NCBI GenBank assembly: GCA_934169775.1
Contig: CAKPOI010000046.1
Span: 1-6,687 of the forward strand
Source of the DNA: an uncultured Clostridia bacterium
GTDB lineage: Bacteria > Bacillota > Clostridia > TANB77 > CAG-508
DNA: 6,687 nucleotides
Direction of reading: 5' to 3'
Shown one piece after another: positions 1-5,532 of the stretch; positions within the stretch are counted from its first letter, which is position 1; each line of letters opens with the position of its first letter. A program made the position numbers and the translations under genes. The notes below the pieces were generated by a model, which had not been told where the DNA came from, searched no databases, and saw nothing but the letters and a program-made list of their open reading frames with translations.

Positions 1-12
1 TATAAAATAAAA

Positions 13-55
13 AAACAAATTCAATGTATTACAAGAATAATATATTAATTTGTTT
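13..55 (-). terminator. Probable intrinsic terminator after the TPM-domain gene
   Basis: Positions 13-21 and 47-55 form a perfect 9-bp inverted repeat (AAACAAATT / AATTTGTTT). The 25-nt interior can itself fold a short TATTA/TAATA hairpin. Read on the minus strand, the second arm runs directly into a T-rich tail (TTTTATTTTATA), the layout of a Rho-independent terminator. It lies about 115 bases after the TPM gene stop. The stem is AT-only apart from one G-C pair, so it is weak. I see no gene in the rest of 1-170. Confidence 0.45.
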
Positions 56-170
56 CACATCATTGACTAACATACATTTTTTAATATTTCTAAAAAAATT
101 AAACATCCCAAATATATATTCAAGATATTTAATCAAATTATTTCTTATACTCAAACTCTCTTAAAAAAAA

Positions 171-1046
171 TTAAAAACTTCTTGTACTTCCGCCTCCACC
201 AGAAGAACCTCCGCCTCCATGGAAGCCTCCTCCTGAAAAGCCACCGCCAGAAAATCCTCCTCCTGAAGATCCACCCCAATAGCCACTTCTTTTATTTTCT
301 GGAAGACTAAAAATTAATCCTAAAACAATACATACTATACCATATGTAATTGCATATTCTAATTTGAAAACAAATTTAAGCAAACATGATATTGTCATAA
401 TTATAGTAGAAAATATTAATCTTCTTTTCCAATTTCTATTATGTTTTCCAATAAATGAAATAAAAACATAAGCTATCCATACAAGTTCTTTAATAGCATT
501 ACCACTAAACTCAGTGTGAAAAACTTGAGGAGTTTCTTGTTCATTTATTTGTACTCCATATTCACCACCAACTTCTTGTAAAACAGCACTAAATCCATTT
601 TTTATTCCTTCATCATAATCATTATTTCTTAAATATGGAATTATATATTTATCTTGTATTCTCCCCGTTTTTCCATCTGTCAAAGTTCCTTCTAAACCAT
701 ATCCGACTTCAATTCTAAAAAGTCTTTCTCCTGTTGAGCATAATAAAAGTACTCCATTATTTTTTGTTGCATCACCTATTCCAAATTTTCTAAATAATGC
801 TGTTGCATATTCTTCAATTGATTGACCATCTAAACTTTTTACTGTTACCACAACTATCTGCGCTCCAGTTCTCTTCTGTAAATCAATATTTGCATTCATT
901 ATATACTTTTCTGTTTCTGCACTTAAAACATTTGCATAATCATTAACATAAAAATTACTTGTTGGAGATACAATTGCTAATGATTTTATTGTTAATAAAC
1001 ACATAAATATTATAACTAATAAACAAACCCTTTTTAAAATTTTCAT
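171..1046 (-). CDS. TPM-domain (YgcG-like) membrane protein with Gly-rich C-terminus
   Basis: The protein has 291 residues from the start chosen here. An N-terminal signal peptide or anchor (MKILKRVCLLVIIFMCLL..., possible cleavage after SLA, residues 22-24) precedes a TPM_phosphatase domain at about residues 30-160. Family marks are FYVNDYANVLS, GAQIVVVTV, the NNGVLLL strand and RIEVGYGLEGTLTDGKTGRI (residues 111-130). Hydrophobic segments at about 186-200, 209-227 and 232-248 follow, then a Gly/Ser/Phe tail with GGGF repeats at 258-286, as in YgcG-type proteins. The TPM domain probably faces outside the membrane. Some TPM proteins have phosphatase activity or assist photosystem repair, but the bacterial role is unsettled. 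It follows lemA by 136 bases, and this pair is common in bacteria, so co-transcription is likely. Upstream in-frame ATGs exist at 1088 and 1058. ATG 1046 gives the cleanest signal peptide and lies 12 bases after AAAGGA, whereas ATG 1058 directly abuts that motif. Confidence 0.85.
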   Translation of the reverse strand: MKILKRVCLLVIIFMCLLTIKSLAIVSPTSNFYVNDYANVLSAETEKYIMNANIDLQKRTGAQIVVVTVKSLDGQSIEEYATALFRKFGIGDATKNNGVLLLCSTGERLFRIEVGYGLEGTLTDGKTGRIQDKYIIPYLRNNDYDEGIKNGFSAVLQEVGGEYGVQINEQETPQVFHTEFSGNAIKELVWIAYVFISFIGKHNRNWKRRLIFSTIIMTISCLLKFVFKLEYAITYGIVCIVLGLIFSLPENKRSGYWGGSSGGGFSGGGFSGGGFHGGGGSSGGGGSTRSF

Positions 1047-1173
1047 AGAAAATTTCATTCCTTTCTCGCTTTGCTCAAAGGCACACATAGTAATGAAAGT
1101 AATTTTAATTCTTTAAAACTAATTCTACCTCTTAATTGTTTCTCGCAAAAGCTATTTATTTTTTATAAAATTT

Positions 1174-1213
1174 TAACCCAGCAAATTCTTGTTACAAAAA
1201 AATTACCGGGTTA
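1174..1213 (-). repeat. Inverted repeat in the lemA-TPM spacer, possible weak attenuator
   Basis: TAACCC (1174-1179) and GGGTTA (1208-1213) are perfect complements. After one mismatch the stem can continue for four pairs with one G-T. It begins 11 bases after the lemA stop. On the minus strand it is followed by AAAATTTTATAAAAAA, not a clean T-run, so it may be a weak or partial terminator, or an RNA-stabilising stem between the two genes. I see nothing else convincing in the 136-base spacer. Confidence 0.3.
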
Positions 1214-1224
1214 TAAATAACAAT

Positions 1225-1785
1225 TTAAAATTCTACTTTTGGAACTTCTCTACTTCCTTCTGAAGCTTCAAAATAATCTTTTGCACTAAATCCAAACATA
1301 TTGGCCATTATATTTGATGGAAATCTTTTTATTTTTAAGTTATATGTTTTTACAGCTTCATTATAATCTCTTCTTGCTGTTGCTATACGGTTTTCTGTTC
1401 CTGATAATTCATCTGATAATTGTATGAAATTTTGTGATGATTTTAAATCTGGATAATTTTCAACAATTACTAATAAACGATTTAATGCATTTGTTAGTTC
1501 TTGATCAGCTTCCGCTTTTGCTGAAATACTATTAGCTCCTACTAATTTTTCTCTTGCTGTTGTTACTGAATTTATTACTTCTTTTTCTTGGTCTGCATAT
1601 CCTTTTACTGTATTTACTAAATTTGGTATTAAGTCTGCTCTTCTTTGTAATTGTGTGTCTATTGTAGCAAATTTATTGTCTACTTCCTCTGATGCTGATA
1701 CAATTCCATTATATCCTCCAATTAATACTATCGCTATAACCACAATAACTGCTAATATTATAAGTCCTATTTTTGAATTTTTCAT
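1225..1785 (-). CDS. lemA: LemA family protein
   Basis: The 186-residue length is normal for LemA. An N-terminal membrane segment (residues 6-23, IGLIILAVIVVIAIVLIGGY) is followed by a long helical domain. LemA signatures visible are NGIVSASEEVDNKFATIDTQLQRR, DLIPNLVNTVKGYA (51-64), ENYPDLKSSQNF (109-120) and LSGTENRIATARRDYNEAV (127-145), ending with FPSNIMANMFGF and the KVEF tail. Members are membrane proteins with a short N-terminal tail and an extended helical bundle; their biochemical role is not established. The start is supported by GAAAGGGTGT five bases upstream of the ATG and by a promoter at 1820-1848. The TPM-domain gene lies next downstream on the same strand, the usual partner of lemA. 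Nothing is broken or odd in it. Confidence 0.95.
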   Translation of the reverse strand: MKNSKIGLIILAVIVVIAIVLIGGYNGIVSASEEVDNKFATIDTQLQRRADLIPNLVNTVKGYADQEKEVINSVTTAREKLVGANSISAKAEADQELTNALNRLLVIVENYPDLKSSQNFIQLSDELSGTENRIATARRDYNEAVKTYNLKIKRFPSNIMANMFGFSAKDYFEASEGSREVPKVEF

Positions 1786-1819
1786 TTTCTACACCCTTTC
1801 ACTTTTATTTTATACTTTC

Positions 1820-1848
1820 TTTATATAATAAATTATTAAAAAATTCAA
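1820..1848 (-). promoter_or_regulatory. Sigma-A-like promoter of lemA
   Basis: On the minus strand a -35 box TTGAAT (1843-1848) is separated by exactly 17 bases from a -10 box TATAAA (1820-1825). It is followed after about 20 bases by the lemA ribosome binding site (1791-1800). Matches to consensus are 4/6 and 5/6. Because the DNA is so AT-rich, chance matches are easy; spacing and position are what favour it. Confidence 0.55.
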
Positions 1849-1903
1849 GTAATTTTTCATATTTAAAAAAATTTTATGATTAATTAATATAAATAAACAC
1901 ACT

Positions 1904-1949
1904 AAAACCTCAAATTTTATCCAATATTATGAATAAAATTTAAGGTTTT
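1904..1949 (-). terminator. Hairpin terminator after the AAA-ATPase-like gene, possibly bidirectional
   Basis: Two 17-base arms (1904-1920 and 1933-1949) pair at 16 of 17 positions around a 12-base loop; the arms start AAAACCT and end AGGTTTT. It lies about 32 bases after the stop of the AAA-ATPase-like gene and ahead of the lemA promoter, so it insulates the two units. On the minus strand the stem ends in GGTTTT. On the plus strand the tail is even more T-rich, so it may work both ways. Confidence 0.7.
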
Positions 1950-1981
1950 TAATTTTATTTTTAACAAGCTTTAAAATAAAA

Positions 1982-3655
1982 TTATTGGTTTACTACTTGC
2001 ATTTTTACTTCTTTTCCCTTGAATGCAAATACCATTTTTGTTATGTTTGTATATCCTCTTTCTTGTAAATCTTCTTCGTATTTTCTTTCTTCTATTTGCT
2101 TCTTTGCATTTTCTATTGTATCTTCTATGTCTTTTTCTTTGTCCTCTTTGTATACTTTGAATTCCATTATAAAACTGTTTCCGTTTTTGTCTTTTGGTTC
2201 TAACATTATATCATATCTTCCATATCCTGATTCTCTATTGGATTTTACATAGTAGCTGTCTTTTAATCCTACTAACATTCCTAATACAAATGCATGATAA
2301 AAGTTTTCTGCTGTGTTTTCTCCTACATCCATATAACTGAACATTTGAGTTACTAGTACCTTGAATTTTGTTTCAAATTCATCTAAATTTAATGTTGTTA
2401 AGTCTTTTAATATTGTATTTAAATTGTTTCCTATTACCTTATCATTAAACCATTCTCTTATTATGGTTTGGAATAAGAATTTTATTTCATAATTTGGTAT
2501 TTTTACTTTGTACATTCCTGTTGCTAAATCTACTACTTCTGTTACTTTTAAATATCCTGTTCCTAATAATAGGCCCCAGATATTTTCTTCGTTTTGCTCT
2601 ATTCCTACTATTACTGTGTCTAAATTTATTGGTACTTCTATTTCTTCATCTCGTAATAATTGCTCTATTTTTTCTTTTACTGTTACACTATTTTTTAGTA
2701 TTAATTTTATTAAGTCATTTGAACTTGTGTTTACCCAATATGGCATTAATTTTCTGTCTGTTAAATAGTTTAATATGCTCCATGGATTATATATTCCTTC
2801 TGTGTTTCCTATTGTGTATCCATCATACCACTTTTTAATTTCGTCTTTTTCGTCTTGTATTTCAAAATCTTGTATAATTTTATCCATTTCTTTTTCTGTT
2901 ATTCCAAAGTCATCACTGAATTCGTCATCTAATACTGTATATACTTTAAAGTTATTTGCTCCACTAAATATGCTTTCTTTTGCTACTCTTGATACTCCTG
3001 TTAGTACTGTTTTTTCTAAGCATAGATTATCCTTGAATGTTGTCCCATAAAATATTTTGAAAAATTTTATAGCTTCTTGATAATATCCTTCTATATATGC
3101 ATTTTGCAATGGTACATCATATTCATCTAAAAATAGCATTACAGGCTTATCATAATATCTGTTTAAATATTTACTTAATGTTTTTATACTGTTTCTTAAT
3201 ACTATTTCATCTTCTTTATATGATAATATTTCTTTTATTTGTTCTTTTTCAAATGGATATATTTTGTCACTATCTAATAAGTAAATGTGTTCTAAATACA
3301 TATCTGATATTGCTGTTTTTATGTTTAATATCATATTTTCATAATTTGCTTCTGCTACATCTTTTAGTGTTAAATATATACATGGATAATATCCTAATTT
3401 TGATGTGTATTTTTCATCTTGCTCCATTATTTTTAGGCCTTCAAATATTTCTTTGCTGTCTTTTTTTGTACAGTCAAAATAGTATTTTAACATACTCATA
3501 TTTAGTGTTTTTCCAAATCTTCTTGGTCTTGTTACTAATATTACTGATGCCTCATTGTCTATTATGTCTTTTATATACTTTGTTTTGTCTATATAATAAT
3601 TTTTTCTTATTCTTAATGCTCTAAAGTCACTTTGTCCTATTCCTATTCCATACAT
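1982..3655 (-). CDS. AAA-ATPase-like / PD-(D/E)XK nuclease-superfamily protein
   Basis: The protein has 557 residues from ATG 3655. The N-terminal part matches the AAA-ATPase_like family (PF09820): IGQSDFRALR..NYYIDKT near the start, a Walker A-type loop RPRRFGKT (43-50), a Walker B-type strand LFLDEYDVP (174-182), LTGVSRVAKESIFSG (218-232) and WYDGYTIG...YNPWSILNYL (276-298). The C-terminal part matches PDDEXK_9 (PF08011): YDIML with Asp 482, MEFKV with Glu 498 and Lys 500, and the AKKQIEERKY helix (517-526). All key residues are present, so it looks intact. Such genes often occur in many copies per genome in gut anaerobes; their function is not established, and nuclease activity is inferred only from the fold. 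An in-frame ATG at 3739 with AAAGGATG upstream would add 28 residues. I reject it because a good promoter lies inside that extension, ATG 3655 has its own strong ribosome binding site, and family members begin near this point. Confidence 0.88.
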   Translation of the reverse strand: MYGIGIGQSDFRALRIRKNYYIDKTKYIKDIIDNEASVILVTRPRRFGKTLNMSMLKYYFDCTKKDSKEIFEGLKIMEQDEKYTSKLGYYPCIYLTLKDVAEANYENMILNIKTAISDMYLEHIYLLDSDKIYPFEKEQIKEILSYKEDEIVLRNSIKTLSKYLNRYYDKPVMLFLDEYDVPLQNAYIEGYYQEAIKFFKIFYGTTFKDNLCLEKTVLTGVSRVAKESIFSGANNFKVYTVLDDEFSDDFGITEKEMDKIIQDFEIQDEKDEIKKWYDGYTIGNTEGIYNPWSILNYLTDRKLMPYWVNTSSNDLIKLILKNSVTVKEKIEQLLRDEEIEVPINLDTVIVGIEQNEENIWGLLLGTGYLKVTEVVDLATGMYKVKIPNYEIKFLFQTIIREWFNDKVIGNNLNTILKDLTTLNLDEFETKFKVLVTQMFSYMDVGENTAENFYHAFVLGMLVGLKDSYYVKSNRESGYGRYDIMLEPKDKNGNSFIMEFKVYKEDKEKDIEDTIENAKKQIEERKYEEDLQERGYTNITKMVFAFKGKEVKMQVVNQ

Positions 3656-3662
3656 ATTATCA

Positions 3663-3670
3663 CACCCCTT
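3663..3670 (-). promoter_or_regulatory. Ribosome binding site that fixes the ATG 3655 start
   Basis: The minus strand reads AAGGGGTG ending 7 bases before ATG 3655, close to the Shine-Dalgarno consensus. It supports the shorter protein over the 28-residue longer reading from ATG 3739, which also has an acceptable AAAGGATG. Confidence 0.6.
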
Positions 3671-3683
3671 ACCTCTGATGTAT

Positions 3684-3712
3684 ATTGTACTATATTTTAT
3701 TTTAATTGGCAA
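3684..3712 (-). promoter_or_regulatory. Sigma-A-like promoter of the AAA-ATPase-like gene
   Basis: On the minus strand a -35 box TTGCCA (3707-3712, 5/6) and a -10 box TACAAT (3684-3689, 5/6) are separated by exactly 17 bases. Transcription would begin near 3676, ahead of the ribosome binding site at 3663-3670. The promoter lies within the first 28 codons of the longest open frame, so transcripts from it cannot carry ATG 3739. Confidence 0.65.
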
Positions 3713-3743
3713 TGCTTTTTTTACTACATTTTTCGACATTTAA

Positions 3744-4161
3744 TCATCCTTTACCTTTTCTTTCTATAACTCTAAAGGCAAATTTATCACTAAACATCTT
3801 AGAGATATCAAGCCTGTTGCTCAGCATTCTAAAGTTCTTAAAGATGTACTTTTTATTCGTGGTCTATTTAAAACTAACATTGTAGTCCCTACTTATTCTA
3901 ACCATTCAGATGATATCTGGTATCTAATTACTAATGACAACACTTCCCTTGCAACAAAAAAATTATTCTTACCGTTTTGGTTCCATTGAATGCATTTTTA
4001 AATCTCAGACTTCAAAGAAAAAACGTAAAAAATTTTATCATTTTCTACGCTTTTTCTACTATATCGGCCGGATTTTTTTGTTCTCAACCACTTGTATTCC
4101 TTATGTTGCAACAATTGTGTCCGGATATCAGAGTAATTATAGAGACTTTATTTCTCTATAA
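3744..4161 (+). pseudogene. Degraded DDE (IS4-like) transposase fragment
   Basis: The plus strand of this otherwise empty gap reads as transposase text in two frames. The first frame (stop-free from 3744, TGA at 3987) gives FYNSKGKFITKHLRDIKPV, then FIRGLFKTNIVV and DDIWYLITNDNT. The second frame (to TAA 4161) continues with KNYSYRFGSIECIFKSQ, which resembles the Y..R....E C-terminal motif of IS4-like DDE transposases. Removing one A from the A7 run at 3956-3962 joins the frames seamlessly as ATKNYSYRFGSIE, so a single-base slip broke it. The N-terminal part is missing: a stop sits at 3741-3743 and the AAA-ATPase-like gene lies beyond. After KSQ the conserved tail is no longer recognisable (SKKKRKKFYHFL...), suggesting further damage. 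No intact insertion-sequence ends or target duplication are visible. Family assignment is from memory of motifs; that it is a dead transposase is more certain than the exact IS family. Confidence 0.65.
4137..4161. repeat. Perfect 9-bp inverted repeat downstream of the first variable-protein gene
   Basis: TTATAGAGA (4137-4145) and TCTCTATAA (4153-4161) are perfect complements around a 7-base loop. It starts 21 bases beyond the stop codon of the minus-strand gene and coincides with the last codons of the transposase remnant. On the minus strand it is followed by TTACTCTG, with no T-run, so it is a poor intrinsic terminator. It could be a transcript-end stem, a relic of the insertion element, or a cruciform near a DGR variable region. 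Confidence 0.5.
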
Positions 4162-4182
4162 CTTATAATTGCAATGTCATTA

Positions 4183-5430
4183 TTAATCAGTATAAAATGT
4201 TGAACGAAAACCGATACTACTATTGTTCGTAGTAGTGTCACTACGATTACGATAAGAACTTGGATTTCCAGAACTTAAATTGTAGTAACAACCTCCTCTG
4301 TATGCACAAGAGCTACTACTGTAAGAAGTTTTTTCCAACGTCCATTCCCATTCATTTCCGGCAAAATCATATATATTCATTTTATTAGTTTCTTCTGATG
4401 CTCCTGTTGTTAATAATATATTACTTGCTAATTTTTTTCCTGTTATTGTTATCCATGATGTTTCTTTTTGTTTTGCTTTATCACTTGTTATTTTTCTTTC
4501 TACATTACTATAATTCCCCCATGTGCTACTATCTGTTTTTATATCTTCTATTGTCAATCCACATTTTACTTCTAAAAATTTACATACCAAATCCCATTGT
4601 ATACCAAACATTAAACTACCTACGTAATTGCCATCTGGTGCCATTTCATTCGCTAAAGCTTGGGCTTCACTGCAATATACATAGTTATATGGTATTGCAT
4701 CCTTTTGACTTATTGCTTTTGGTGATGTTCCTATAGTTATATCTGTGTGTGATGCTCTAACTTTTGATACATCATCTATACTTCCTTGTATTCCTGCTTC
4801 ATATCTGCCTATCCAAAATCCCCCATAAGTATATACACTTTTTAGCATTTTTTGATATGCTGTTGTATATTCATCTGATGTCATTCCACAACCATCATAC
4901 CATTCATCTGTCCAATTAAATCCCTGTCCTGATGATCCTTCTCTATATGTTGCTGCATATGCTACCAATTTATTTTTTATATCTGTATAATTTTGTTCTG
5001 TTAATGTTTCAGTTGTATCTATTGTTAAACCTGAAAATACTGTTGTTTTTGGAATCTCTACCCACACCCACTCATTATTATTTTTGTCTTTTATTACTAT
5101 TCCTTTATTTAAATCATCTTCTAACACTATTGAATTTTCTGGTACTACTCCTCCTGGATTTGTATCTGCTACATTTATATTTTTAAAACTATAAACACCT
5201 AAAATATTTTCCATATTTGACAATGTTTTTTCTTCATCTTTTTGAGCCTGTTCTGTCTTTTCTTTTGCTTCTTTTGCTCTTGTTAATATTCCATTATCTC
5301 CACTCAATGCTGCTATTGTTACTCCTGCCAATATTAGAAGTACAATAATAGTAATCACAAGTGCAATCAAAGTTATACCACCATTTTTATTATAATTTCT
5401 TTTTCCATAAAATTTTTCTTTCGATATCAT
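4183..5430 (-). CDS. Prepilin-like protein with FGE/C-type-lectin domain; probable DGR variable protein (copy A)
   Basis: The 415-residue protein has a type III (prepilin-like) N-terminus: a basic leader, NGG then ITLIALVITIIVLLILAGV (19-37). Processing is expected after Gly18, with Ala at the +5 position where most pilins have Glu. A charged, coiled-coil-like helix follows (51-77). From about 100 to the end it resembles the FGE-sulfatase/SUMF1 fold: WVWVEIPKT (121-129), GGFWIGRYEAG (203-213), IYDFAGNEWEWTLE (353-366), CAYRGGCYYN (375-384) and IGFRS (406-410). The cysteine pair of true FGE, which follows the GGS motif, is absent, so formylglycine synthesis is unlikely; ligand binding is more plausible. 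The final ~36 codons differ from the neighbouring copy in the manner of a DGR variable region. It is probably anchored on the surface or carried on a pilus-like fibre. The start is secure: AAAAGGAGG lies 7 bases upstream. Co-transcription with the upstream paralogue, 102 bases away, is likely. Confidence 0.85.
   Translation of the reverse strand: MISKEKFYGKRNYNKNGGITLIALVITIIVLLILAGVTIAALSGDNGILTRAKEAKEKTEQAQKDEEKTLSNMENILGVYSFKNINVADTNPGGVVPENSIVLEDDLNKGIVIKDKNNNEWVWVEIPKTTVFSGLTIDTTETLTEQNYTDIKNKLVAYAATYREGSSGQGFNWTDEWYDGCGMTSDEYTTAYQKMLKSVYTYGGFWIGRYEAGIQGSIDDVSKVRASHTDITIGTSPKAISQKDAIPYNYVYCSEAQALANEMAPDGNYVGSLMFGIQWDLVCKFLEVKCGLTIEDIKTDSSTWGNYSNVERKITSDKAKQKETSWITITGKKLASNILLTTGASEETNKMNIYDFAGNEWEWTLEKTSYSSSSCAYRGGCYYNLSSGNPSSYRNRSDTTTNNSSIGFRSTFYTD
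4201..4308 (-). other. Candidate DGR variable region, copy A
   Basis: It covers codons Cys375 to Ser410. Fixed positions shared with copy B are C-A-x-R-G-G-C-Y, N, S, P, S, R, T-T and IGFRS. The positions between are Ser, Asn, Asp, Tyr, Arg or Gly, mostly in NNT codons. Over the 19 aligned codons 386-405 (Thr401 has no partner), the copies show 20 differences at codon positions 1 and 2 and 1 at position 3; 17 of the 20 have A in one copy. That fits mutagenesis at template adenines in AAT/AAC codons. No template repeat was found in the window to confirm it. Confidence 0.7.
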
Positions 5431-5437
5431 AAACTTT

Positions 5438-5446
5438 CCTCCTTTT
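5438..5446 (-). promoter_or_regulatory. Strong ribosome binding site of copy A
   Basis: The minus strand reads AAAAGGAGG, a near-perfect Shine-Dalgarno sequence, 7 bases before ATG 5430. The rest of the 102-base spacer (5431-5532) holds no convincing promoter or terminator, which suggests read-through from the upstream paralogue. Confidence 0.8.
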
Positions 5447-5532
5447 AGTTAAGTTCATATTTTAATTTTCTCCATAATTTACATCATCCGCCCATACTTT
5501 ATCCAAAATTTTCATAATCATAACTTCTATAT

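Noticed and set aside
2019..3624. Several plus-strand open frames of 77-175 codons opposite the AAA-ATPase-like gene.
   Set aside because: They are Leu/Phe/Ile-rich reflections of the minus-strand gene, without ribosome binding sites or recognisable motifs.
3951..3989. The A7 tract as a programmed frameshift site for transposase production.
   Set aside because: Joining the frames needs loss of one base rather than the usual -1 shift, and the gene already lacks its N-terminal part, so a disabling mutation is simpler.
3977..4168. A 63-codon plus-strand frame overlapping the transposase remnant.
   Set aside because: It is a third frame across the remnant with no clear transposase text. It may hold part of the decayed tail, but I cannot show it.
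5461..5519. A 19-codon minus-strand ORF between the two variable-protein genes (MIMKILDKVWADDVNYGEN).
   Set aside because: There is no ribosome binding site before its ATGs, it is very short, and the next gene has its own strong site. No family is recognised.
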